Positions 1 through 5,416 of a stretch of DNA of 5,416 nt are shown in pieces (the first letter of the stretch is position 1; every line of letters begins with the position of its first letter). The DNA comes from Chloroflexota bacterium (GTDB taxonomy: Bacteria > Chloroflexota > Anaerolineae > UBA1429), in assembly GCA_012513725.1 (NCBI GenBank), contig JAAZBQ010000705.1:1-5416 (forward strand), in the 5' to 3' direction. Both the position numbers and the translations under genes were made by a program. The notes beneath the pieces were generated by a model that did no database searches, was not told the DNA's origin, and saw only the letters and a list, made by a program, of their open reading frames with translations.

Positions 1-15
1 TCCCGCCTTTCGACA

Positions 16-849
16 CTAGCCCGGGATCAGCGTGCGCAGGTAGCGGACGCTCTCCTCGGCCCAGGCCATCTCCTTGCGCAGGGTGTCCTCGATGCGCGGC
101 TCGGGCGGCGTCCACAGCTCCAGGATGGCATTGTACTCCCCGCCATGGGGTTCCAGCGCCTCGAGGAGCCAGGGCACGTTCAGCATCCCCTGCCCGGCCG
201 GCCGCCCCTCGACGACGAACCCCATGCTGTAGGGCACCCGCGCCACGTGGAAATCCTTGATGTGCAGGTTGACGACCAGGTGCCCCAGCTCACCGACCAC
301 CACGTCGGGACCCTCCAGGGCCCCGAACGAGTTCACCGTGTCCAGGCAGATGCCCACCCAGTCGCTACCGAGCGCCTCGACGATGCCGCGCAGGACCGCG
401 GCGCGAAAGCGATCGTGGTTCTCGATGGCCAGCACGACCCCCGCCTCGCCCAGCACCGGGAGGACGCCCCGCAGGGTGGCCACGACCTCCTCCGGCGCCG
501 GGTGGTGCTCGGCGGTGTCGACCACCACCCGCAAGATCGGCGAGCCCAGGCGTGCGGCGAGGGCGATGTGGCGCTCCAGGTGCTCCGCCGGGGCGATGCC
601 CCGGGTGCCAACCTCGATGGCCAGCCCGCGCTCGGCGGCCAGGCGGGCCAGGGCGTCGACCTTCCCGGAGGATAGGCCGTCGAGGGGCAGGTTGTCACAG
701 ATCTGGACCACGCCGACCCCCAGCGCGGCCGCCCGCTCCAGGAGTCCGGCGTGGGTCAGGGGCGACGGGGGCGGATCCCCGGCGCGGAACCGGTGACCCG
801 GCATGCCGCAGGCCCACGAGTACGTGTACGACGAGATGCCCAGTCGCAT
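16..849 (-). CDS. oiaC: Xylose-isomerase-like TIM-barrel protein, probable 3-oxo-isoapionate decarboxylase
   Basis: This 277-residue cytoplasmic protein belongs to the sugar phosphate isomerase/epimerase (AP endonuclease 2-like TIM barrel) superfamily. The four expected metal ligands are visible: Glu143 in AIENHD, Asp170 in CLDTVN, His196 in LHIKD and Glu244 in LELW. The stretch MGFVVEGRPAGQG (209-221) is a typical substrate-loop signature. Length is normal and there is no signal peptide. The family alone would only support 'isomerase/epimerase'. The specific call, decarboxylation of 3-oxo-isoapionate to L-erythrulose, is inferred from its position as last gene behind ApsD-like and ApnO-like genes. 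The ATG at 849 is chosen because TAGGA (854-858) lies just upstream and the barrel begins at once with RLGISSYTY. Only 6 nt separate it from the preceding stop codon, which suggests translational coupling. Alternatives are another keto-acid sugar decarboxylase or an epimerase of unknown substrate. Confidence 0.8.
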   Translation of the reverse strand: MRLGISSYTYSWACGMPGHRFRAGDPPPSPLTHAGLLERAAALGVGVVQICDNLPLDGLSSGKVDALARLAAERGLAIEVGTRGIAPAEHLERHIALAARLGSPILRVVVDTAEHHPAPEEVVATLRGVLPVLGEAGVVLAIENHDRFRAAVLRGIVEALGSDWVGICLDTVNSFGALEGPDVVVGELGHLVVNLHIKDFHVARVPYSMGFVVEGRPAGQGMLNVPWLLEALEPHGGEYNAILELWTPPEPRIEDTLRKEMAWAEESVRYLRTLIPG

Positions 850-855
850 GTCGTC

Positions 856-1698
856 CTACCCGCGGGAGATGGCCCGGGTGATGGCCCGGACCTCGGCCAT
901 CACGTTCTCCGGCTCGAACACCTTTTTCCAGTCCGGCTGAAAGATCACGTCGCGGGCGCGGGCCATCGCCATCTTGGCCCCGTCGGAGACCTGGGCGTCC
1001 AGCAGGCCGAACAGGATGCCCAGGTTCACGTTCATGTGCCCAAAGAGGAAATCCCGGGCCGCCTCCTCGGGCACGCCCCGGGCCACGGTCTCGTCCAGCG
1101 CCTCCTTGATGGCCGCCATCAGGGTGAGCACCGTGGTCTCGGCCATGGCCGGCTCCAGGAGGGCCATCTGCTCCACGGTGATGCGGTGGGCGCGGTCGAC
1201 CGGCGCAAACATCCGCCGGGCCAGCCGCTCGCCCCGGGCATAGTCCTCCTCGGGCCCCTGCATTAGGGCGCAGACGATGTTCTGCTTGGCGATGCCCCCG
1301 AAAAAGTCGTGGCGGGCCTCCGGGCTGACCTCGTCGTTCACGATCGGCGGGTGGCAAGGGTGCACGACGAAATAGGTGATGTCCTCCCGCTCGGGGAGTT
1401 CCCCGCTGTGGGGGGCGGCGGGGTCCAGGCAGATGAGCATGGCGCCGGGGCGCATCTGGGGGACGATCTCCCTGGCCGCGCGGCCGATGAACACGTCGGG
1501 GATGGCCAGCACGACGATCTCGGCCCGGGCGGCGGCCTCCTCGGCCGCGGTGACCTGCAGGCCCCGCTCCGCCAGGCGCTGGAGGCCGGCCTCGCCCGCC
1601 TCGACGTACATCATCTCATAGTCGGTGCTGCCATGCATCTTGGCCGAGATCCGCGTGCCCATCTTGCCCGCGGCGCCGAACAGTGCTATTAGGGTCAT
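856..1698 (-). CDS. apnO: NAD-binding 6-phosphogluconate-dehydrogenase-like protein, probable D-apionate oxidoisomerase
   Basis: This 280-residue protein starts with a Rossmann nucleotide-binding fold (LIALFGAAGKMG, glycine-rich loop at 8-14). A strand with VVLAIPD (62-68) follows, then the conserved HPCHPP (113-118). The C-terminal half is helical, with LLEPAMAETTVLTLMAAIKEALDE (180-203; Glu182 and Glu187 prominent) and GHMNVNLGILFG (220-231). This layout matches the phosphogluconate dehydrogenase C-terminal-like family (PF16896 type), whose characterised members include ApnO, which oxidises and rearranges D-apionate to 3-oxo-isoapionate with NAD+. The domain layout is read from the sequence. 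Substrate specificity is inferred from the neighbouring apsD-like and oiaC-like genes. The ATG at 1698 follows AGGAG (1706-1710) at 7-nt spacing, 42 nt after the stop of the upstream gene. The stop is TAG. An unrelated ketol-acid or hydroxyacid dehydrogenase of the same fold remains possible. Confidence 0.82.
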   Translation of the reverse strand: MTLIALFGAAGKMGTRISAKMHGSTDYEMMYVEAGEAGLQRLAERGLQVTAAEEAAARAEIVVLAIPDVFIGRAAREIVPQMRPGAMLICLDPAAPHSGELPEREDITYFVVHPCHPPIVNDEVSPEARHDFFGGIAKQNIVCALMQGPEEDYARGERLARRMFAPVDRAHRITVEQMALLEPAMAETTVLTLMAAIKEALDETVARGVPEEAARDFLFGHMNVNLGILFGLLDAQVSDGAKMAMARARDVIFQPDWKKVFEPENVMAEVRAITRAISRG

Positions 1699-1740
1699 CT
1701 CTCTGCTCCTGTGATTGGAGTGCGCAGCCGGGCGTTCAGC

Positions 1741-2778
1741 TCAGTGCGCCTCGTCGGGGTGCAGGCGCACCAGGCGGTTGGCGGCGGCCGACTCGTACGC
1801 GGCATAGACCAGCCGCACGGTCCTCAGGTTGTCCTCACCGGTGGTCTCGGCGTCGCCGCGGCCGGCCAGCGCGTCGAGGAGGCTCGCGTTGCAGCCCACG
1901 ATGCTGGAGTGCACCACGTCGTAGGCGGGATCGGCCCACGGATAGTGGGGCGGCGGGCAGCGCCGCGCCAGGGTGCCCGCGGCGGTCGTCTCCCGCAGCC
2001 AATAGTCGGGCGCCAGCACGAGAGAACCCTCCTCCCCCTCGATGGTGACGAACGTCTCGGGAAAGCGCTCGCCCTCCAGCCGGCTGGCGTACGAGATCTC
2101 GCACGTCACCGTCATCCCGGAGGCCATGCCGAGGACGATGGTGGCCACGTCCTCGCCGCGGATGTCCCGGTGTACGCGCTGCGTCCGGCAGTAGACGCTC
2201 TCCGCCTCGCCAAAGAGGAACCGCGCCGCATCCAGGATGTGGCTGCCCATGTCGGCGACGATGAACTGCTCCAGGTCCTTGAGGAAGGGCTGGTTGTCGA
2301 ACACCGGGGCGCTCGAGTTGTACTGGATGCGCGCCCGGAAGGGCCGCCCGATGCGCCCCTCTCCCAGGGCGCGGTGCAGGGCGCGGAGGGGCGGCTGCCA
2401 GCGCCAGTTCTCGTGGATGTACAGCGGCACGCCGGCCGCCCGGCAGGTCGCCACCATCTCCTCCGCCTCCTGGAGGGAGGTCGCCATCGGTTTCTGGCAG
2501 ATGACCGGGATGCCGCGCGCCGCCGCCAGCCGCACCAGGGGGGCGTGGGATTCGACGCCCGTGACGATGTCGATGAAATCGGGCGCCTCGGCATCCAGGA
2601 GCCGCTCGGGGTCGTCGTACACCGCCGGCACGCCGAACCGCTCGGCCAGTGCCTGGCCTCGCGCTAGCGTCCGGTTGTAGATCGCCGCGCAGCGGGCGCC
2701 CTCCAATTCCTGCCAGCCGGCCAGCTGAAACTGCGACCAGAATCCTGCCCCAAAGAGGGCAAAGCGCAACTCGGGCAT
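1741..2778 (-). CDS. apsD: Gfo/Idh/MocA family oxidoreductase, probable D-apiose dehydrogenase
   Basis: This 345-residue protein is NAD(P)-dependent by family. The N-terminal Rossmann domain begins with RFALFGAGFWSQFQLAGW (glycine loop 10-12). The family Lys lies in ICQKPMA (Lys96), and the C-terminal domain carries the ADMGSHILD motif (175-183; Asp176, His180, Asp183), matching the family catalytic region. The GFWS..LAGW..L start, IHENWRWQ (121-128) and NQPFL..LEQF (162-172) recall, from memory, bacterial D-apiose dehydrogenases, which oxidise D-apiose to D-apionolactone. Two downstream genes of the matching pathway support this. The frame is open upstream to a possible ATG at 2913, but the extension looks non-coding (Arg/Pro-rich, no domain). 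The ATG at 2778 has a strong AGGAAGGA (2786-2793) at 7 nt and is preferred. The stop is TGA, the only non-TAG stop in the window. It is first in its operon, after about 354 nt of non-coding DNA. Confidence 0.85.
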   Translation of the reverse strand: MPELRFALFGAGFWSQFQLAGWQELEGARCAAIYNRTLARGQALAERFGVPAVYDDPERLLDAEAPDFIDIVTGVESHAPLVRLAAARGIPVICQKPMATSLQEAEEMVATCRAAGVPLYIHENWRWQPPLRALHRALGEGRIGRPFRARIQYNSSAPVFDNQPFLKDLEQFIVADMGSHILDAARFLFGEAESVYCRTQRVHRDIRGEDVATIVLGMASGMTVTCEISYASRLEGERFPETFVTIEGEEGSLVLAPDYWLRETTAAGTLARRCPPPHYPWADPAYDVVHSSIVGCNASLLDALAGRGDAETTGEDNLRTVRLVYAAYESAAANRLVRLHPDEAH

Positions 2779-2785
2779 GACGTGA

Positions 2786-2793
2786 TCCTTCCT
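2786..2793 (-). promoter_or_regulatory. Ribosome binding site deciding the apsD start
   Basis: On the minus strand this reads AGGAAGGA, 7 nt before the ATG at 2778. It is a near-ideal Shine-Dalgarno sequence and selects this start over the possible in-frame ATG at 2913, which would add 45 residues without recognisable homology. Confidence 0.8.
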
Positions 2794-2920
2794 GATGTGT
2801 GGGATGTGAGGTCCGCCCAGGGCGGGCCGGGCAATGTCCGGATGCCGCCTGCCCCCATCACGAACGGCACGCATGCCGGACGAAGGTACGCATCGTAGAA
2901 TGCCATCGACCATGCGGATG

Positions 2921-2937
2921 AGACGGACTGTCCGACT
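2921..2937. promoter_or_regulatory. Imperfect 17-bp palindrome, candidate operator
   Basis: The sequence AGACGGACTGTCCGACT has a perfect 5-bp inverted repeat, CGGAC and GTCCG, around a central T (2924-2934). Outer AG and CT also pair, so seven of eight positions per half are symmetric. It lies about 145 nt upstream of the apsD-like start, inside the only long intergenic gap, which suits a binding site for a dimeric repressor or activator. No regulator gene is in the window, and a GC-rich palindrome of this size can occur by chance, so the call is tentative. Confidence 0.3.
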
Positions 2938-3035
2938 AACGAACGGGTCACGAATCCGCTCGTGCTACCAGGGCGGCGGCATTCCGTGTCTCGGCCCAAG
3001 GGCTGAGCGATTCCTATCCCTCCGCCCCTCCGCTA

Positions 3036-3105
3036 ATCCGTGTCATCCGTTCCATCCGTCCCAATCCGTGGTAGATTCTATTCGTCCGACATTGGTGGGA
3101 TTCGT
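3036..3105. repeat. Degenerate ATCCGT/ATTCGT short-spaced repeat cluster
   Basis: Four exact ATCCGT copies start at 3036, 3045, 3054 and 3064, spaced 9, 9 and 10 nt. ATTCGT variants follow at 3080 and 3100. On the other strand the unit reads ACGGAT or ACGAAT, often preceded by C. The intervening bases differ, so this is a degenerate periodic array and not a clean tandem duplication. Similar ACGGAT-rich intergenic elements are, from general memory, seen in several environmental high-GC genomes, without an agreed function. It lies immediately downstream of the stop of the pyruvate-kinase-like locus. Confidence 0.65.
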
Positions 3106-3132
3106 GTTGAGGCTCGCCGTACCCAACGCACC

Positions 3133-3705
3133 CTAGGGGCGGCGCGGCTTGGCCAGGATCTCCAGTACCTCGAACGAGAGGAAATTCTGCGCGCAGGCCG
3201 GCTTGCAGACGATGGCGGTGTCGGCCCCGTCGCCAGACCCGGCGATGGCGATCGCCTCGGCGCCTGTGTCTAGCACTCCGGCGTCGGCGGCCATCAGGGC
3301 GCACTCGACGGCTACCTTCATCCCCTGGCAGAAGCGGTACAGGGTGTCGCGTACGATCTCATCGGGCGAGCGCCCGCCGTGCTGCCGGGAAAAGGCCGAG
3401 GGCACCCCGTCGCCCAGGGCGTGGATGCCGGTGAGCACCGTGATCCCCAGATCCCGCAACTCGGTCCGGGTCGCCTCGTCCATGCACCAGCCCTTGTCCT
3501 CCCAGGCGTGGGAGATGGTAACGGCGATCACCCGGATGCCCCGCGGGGCGAACAGCGCCTGGGCCTGACGGGCGGTGTCCCCGTGAGACGAGGCCACCAC
3601 CACCTGGCGGATCCCCAACGCCTCGGCGCGTCGCAGGGCGATCTACAGGGTGGCCCGGGTGTTCTGGGGCCCGCCGGTTTCGTAGCAGTAGGTGGTGAGT
3701 TCCAT
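3133..3705 (-). pseudogene. Stand-alone pyruvate kinase alpha/beta-domain-like protein with in-frame TAG at codon 21
   Basis: Reading from the ATG at 3705, which has a G-rich Shine-Dalgarno AGGGGGG (3709-3715), the frame gives MELTTYCYETGGPQNTRATL, then TAG (3643-3645), then IALRRAEALGIRQVVVASSHGDTA and onward to TAG at 3133. Ignoring the internal stop, the product would be 190 residues, about the usual length for stand-alone proteins resembling the C-terminal alpha/beta domain of pyruvate kinase (PF02887-like). Family features are the N-terminal E-x-G-G-P-x-N-T segment, VVVASSHGDTA (35-45), GSGDGADTA (156-164), VCKPA (166-170) and the final FEVLEILAKPR. Apart from the stop there is no frameshift or loss of motif, so the lesion is recent, a sequencing error, or read through. 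Reinitiation at TTG 3618 would omit the first strand and helix. Biological function of the family is unknown; it lacks the kinase barrel. The GNAT gene lies 24 nt upstream. Confidence 0.78.
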
Positions 3706-3708
3706 GTT

Positions 3709-3724
3709 CCCCCCTTTCGCGGGG
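3709..3724 (-). promoter_or_regulatory. G-rich ribosome binding site with small overlapping hairpin
   Basis: On the minus strand CCCC GCGAAA GGGG forms a 4-bp GC stem with a 6-nt loop (3711-3724). Its 3' arm is part of the AGGGGGG Shine-Dalgarno (3709-3715) of the pyruvate-kinase-like gene. It sits between the GNAT stop (3730) and the next ATG (3705). Ribosomes finishing the GNAT gene could melt the stem, giving coupled translation. The stem is short and its effect is uncertain. Confidence 0.35.
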
Positions 3725-3729
3725 CCAGT

Positions 3730-4743
3730 CTACACGCCGATCACCGATTCTGCCAGCGCGTACCAGTGCGCCGGCGCCCGGTGCAGGGCTCCACGCGCCT
3801 CCCCGTCGAGGGGCAGCACCATGGCGACCTCCCGGGTGGCGGCCGCGAATCCCAAGCCCTCGAGGACCCCGTTCACCGCGCCCTCGCACTCGGCGGAGAG
3901 GGCCCGCGCCTCACAGCCGCCGGGCACGGCGCCCAACAGCCCGGCAATCGTCGGGCTCGGGTCGGCGCCGGGGGCCACCGCCAGGTCGGTGAGCACGTGG
4001 CAGGCGACTTGCCCGCCGTCGGGAGCCACGATCGGCGCCCGGCAGATGGTGACGCAGCCCGCATAGCCGGTATCCCCCTCCAGCACCCAGGTGGCGGCCG
4101 GCAGGGCGGCGGGACGCTCCCGATGGCGCCAGCGCCACAGGGGCTCATCGAGGGGGATATAGCCGTCGTGCTCGGCCAGGGCGTCGTTCAGGAAACGCAT
4201 GATTGCGCCGCTCTCCTCCGGGCGGGCGCGGCGCGGGGCGGCCTCGCCCGTCGGCCGCGCGGGGCGGGGGGCGCGATAGTAGCGCACGGGCATGTGGACC
4301 ACATAGCCCAGGCTCTCGTAAAAACGGGCGGGCATCGAGTCCTCCACCGTGTACAGGAGGCTGGCGGCCAGGCCCCGGGCGCGCATCTCGTCCACTGACG
4401 CGCTCAGCGCCCAGCGGGCCAACCCCTGGCGCCGATGGCCGGGATGCGACATCACGGTATCCACGATGCCGACCGGCATCTCCTGCCCGCCGAGCCGCAT
4501 GGGCGCCACGGTGACGAACGTGCTAGCCACCAGTTGCCCCTCGCACAGGATGCCCATCGACAGGTCGCGATCCATCCCCGGCCGGCGCACGTACCAAGCG
4601 CGGTGGGCCTCCAGCGGCGAGAGAACGCCGGGGTAGGTGCCGAACGCCAGACGGGCCAAGCCGTGGATCCGCGCGGCCAGGTCATCGATCTGCGCGTGGG
4701 GCGAGATCTCGTAACACCGGGTGAGGGGCTGTGCAGGCGTCAT
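3730..4743 (-). CDS. Two-domain GNAT family N-acetyltransferase
   Basis: This 337-residue protein is predicted to transfer an acetyl group from acetyl-CoA to an unidentified amine. The N-terminal domain (about 20-157) is a complete GNAT fold: LVASTFVTVAPMRLGG (strands 2-3, 71-86), VDTVMSHPGHRRQGLA (94-109) with the acetyl-CoA-binding RRQGLA (104-109), and the late FYESLGYVVHMPVRYY (141-156). After an Ala/Pro/Arg linker (158-175) the second half repeats the plan in degenerate form, with GYAGCVTICRAPI (226-238), LTDLAVAPGADPSPTIAGLLGAV (251-273) and VLEGLGF (293-299), but without a Q/R-x-x-G-x-G/A loop. Only the first domain is thus likely catalytic, as in Eis-like tandem GNATs. The ATG at 4743 follows AGGA (4752-4755) at 8 nt. 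It lies 19 nt after the propeller gene, so cotranscription is likely. The substrate cannot be deduced. Confidence 0.85.
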   Translation of the reverse strand: MTPAQPLTRCYEISPHAQIDDLAARIHGLARLAFGTYPGVLSPLEAHRAWYVRRPGMDRDLSMGILCEGQLVASTFVTVAPMRLGGQEMPVGIVDTVMSHPGHRRQGLARWALSASVDEMRARGLAASLLYTVEDSMPARFYESLGYVVHMPVRYYRAPRPARPTGEAAPRRARPEESGAIMRFLNDALAEHDGYIPLDEPLWRWRHRERPAALPAATWVLEGDTGYAGCVTICRAPIVAPDGGQVACHVLTDLAVAPGADPSPTIAGLLGAVPGGCEARALSAECEGAVNGVLEGLGFAAATREVAMVLPLDGEARGALHRAPAHWYALAESVIGV

Positions 4744-4762
4744 GTGCCGTTTCCTCGCTCCA

Positions 4763-5416
4763 CTACAGTACGCGCGGGCCCGTGCTTTCGGGGTAGGGCA
4801 CGCGGGTCGATGCGCCCTGCACGCAGGCCAGCATCAGGATCGGCTCGGCGCCGGGGGCGCTCCAGTACTCCTGCCAGCGCTTGCCGCGGTCCGTGCTGGT
4901 GTACAGCACGCAGTCGATGGCGGCCCAGGCCACGCCGTCGGGCGAAAAGGTGACGTGGAACGTGTCGATGTTCTCGGCCGTGGACGCGGGGTACCCGTCG
5001 GTGACGTGGGCCCAGCGGACCCCACCATCGACGCTGCGATAGAGCGCGCCGCGCACGTCGCGGCCCCGGGGGCCGTCGCTGACGGAGGCCAACAGGCAAT
5101 CCGGCTCCGAGGGATCCACGGCGATGGCCCGCCCGTAGCGGTGGCCCAGCCCCTCCCCCCGGTCGAACCAGGTCTGCCCCCGATCGAGGCTGACGAACAC
5201 GCCGCGGCGGGTGTTCGCATAGACGTGGCTCGCCGCGGTGGCACAGGTAGCCACCTGGTGGACGTCCTCGTCCAGCGTCGGCGTGACGGGCTCCCACGTC
5301 TCCCCGCCATCCGGCGAGCGCATGATGCTGCCCACGTGGATGTCGGCGTATACCCACCCGTCGCCGCTCAAAGCCAGGCTGCGCAGGGCCGCCGGCCCGC
5401 CCCAGGGCGTGTGCCA
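4763..5416 (-). CDS. Asp-box (BNR repeat) beta-propeller protein, 5' end outside the window
   Basis: The frame is open to the window edge, so only the C-terminal 217 residues are present. Four Asp-box motifs (S-x-D-x-G-x-x-W) are visible, counted from the edge: SPDGGETW (34-41), SLDRGQTW (76-83), SVDGGVRW (128-135) and STDRGKRW (174-181). These cap successive blades of a sialidase/VPS10-type beta propeller, and blade strands such as SHVYANTRRGVFVS and GALYRS precede them. The N-terminal part, any signal peptide and any catalytic residues are missing. Asp boxes are structural and do not prove glycosidase activity; many such proteins are annotated as WD40/YVTN/BNR-like or exo-alpha-sialidase without evidence. 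The TTG at 5371 could be read as a start, but the sequence before it (WHTPWGGPAALRSLALSGDG) continues a propeller blade, so the gene extends further upstream. The stop is TAG. Confidence 0.85.
   Translation of the reverse strand, partial: WHTPWGGPAALRSLALSGDGWVYADIHVGSIMRSPDGGETWEPVTPTLDEDVHQVATCATAASHVYANTRRGVFVSLDRGQTWFDRGEGLGHRYGRAIAVDPSEPDCLLASVSDGPRGRDVRGALYRSVDGGVRWAHVTDGYPASTAENIDTFHVTFSPDGVAWAAIDCVLYTSTDRGKRWQEYWSAPGAEPILMLACVQGASTRVPYPESTGPRVL

Larger units (their letters stand above)
2779..3132. other. 354-nt intergenic region upstream of the apsD-like operon
   Basis: No convincing gene is seen here; the short open frames are rich in Arg and Pro and lack domains. It should hold the promoter of the apsD-apnO-oiaC operon, transcribed on the minus strand, but no -35/-10 pair close to sigma-70 consensus could be identified. 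It contains, listed separately, the apsD ribosome binding site, an imperfect 17-bp palindrome, and a degenerate ATCCGT repeat cluster. Smaller structures are a 13-nt GC-rich palindrome (CCGCCC A GGGCGG, 2813-2825), a 5-bp hairpin with a CGCA loop (2865-2878), and an 8-nt direct repeat ACGAACGG at 2860-2867 and 2939-2946. No T-rich intrinsic terminator follows the pyruvate-kinase-like gene. Confidence 0.6.

Noticed and set aside
145..675. Long plus-strand open frame opposite the TIM-barrel gene.
   Set aside because: Long antisense open frames are expected in high-GC genes. This one has low-complexity composition and no motif, while the minus strand encodes a complete recognisable enzyme.
2779..2913. 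A 45-residue N-terminal extension of the ApsD-like protein starting at an ATG at 2913.
   Set aside because: The added residues lack any recognisable domain and are rich in Arg, Pro and Gly. The ATG at 2778 has a strong, correctly spaced ribosome site and directly precedes the Rossmann strand.
3106..3127. Possible terminator hairpin after the pyruvate-kinase-like gene (GTTGGG pairing with CTCAAC on the minus strand).
   Set aside because: The stem is 6 bp including a G-U pair, the loop is 10 nt, and no T tract follows, so it does not meet the pattern of an intrinsic terminator.
2779..3132. Sigma-70 promoter for the sugar operon.
   Set aside because: No hexamer pair close to TTGACA and TATAAT at 16-18 nt spacing was found on the minus strand. 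Weak matches such as TACGAT near 2893 have no matching -35 element.
3643..3645. Amber codon as a reassigned sense codon (for example pyrrolysine or an alternative code).
   Set aside because: TAG ends five of the six loci in this window at positions where the family is expected to end, so it acts as a normal stop here.
3379..4398. A 339-codon plus-strand open frame opposite the GNAT and pyruvate-kinase-like genes.
   Set aside because: It spans two real minus-strand loci and the gap between them, is rich in Gly, Ala, Arg, Pro and His without domain motifs, and is explained by codon bias of the opposite strand.

Overview
This is a GC-rich window, very probably bacterial, in which all six protein-coding loci lie on the minus strand. 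Transcription therefore runs from high to low coordinates. Spacing is tight, most genes have a Shine-Dalgarno sequence, and five of the six stop codons are TAG. No tRNA, rRNA, CRISPR or transposase signal is visible. The organism cannot be named. The high GC, the Asp-box propeller, the stand-alone pyruvate-kinase-like domain and the degenerate intergenic ATCCGT repeat would suit an environmental lineage such as Chloroflexota, but this is a low-confidence guess.

Upstream block (5416 down to 3133): the 3' part of an Asp-box (BNR) beta-propeller protein cut by the window edge, then a two-domain GNAT acetyltransferase 19 nt later, then a small protein like the C-terminal alpha/beta domain of pyruvate kinase 24 nt after that. 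The last gene carries an in-frame TAG at codon 21, with the flanking sequence otherwise intact, so it is annotated as a pseudogene or possible sequence error.

Intergenic region (3132 down to 2779, about 354 nt): near its 3133 side is a cluster of six ATCCGT/ATTCGT units at mostly 9-11 nt spacing. Nearer the downstream operon is a 17-bp imperfect palindrome that could be an operator. No confident sigma-70 promoter or intrinsic terminator was found.

Downstream block (2778 down to 16): three genes that look like one operon. They are a Gfo/Idh/MocA dehydrogenase resembling D-apiose dehydrogenase (ApsD), an NAD-binding 6-phosphogluconate-dehydrogenase-like protein resembling D-apionate oxidoisomerase (ApnO), and a xylose-isomerase-like TIM-barrel protein resembling 3-oxo-isoapionate decarboxylase (OiaC). 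Together they would convert the branched plant sugar D-apiose to D-apionolactone, then D-apionate, then 3-oxo-isoapionate, then L-erythrulose plus CO2. The lactonase step is not encoded in the window. The pathway call rests on recognising the three families together. It is an inference, not a database result.
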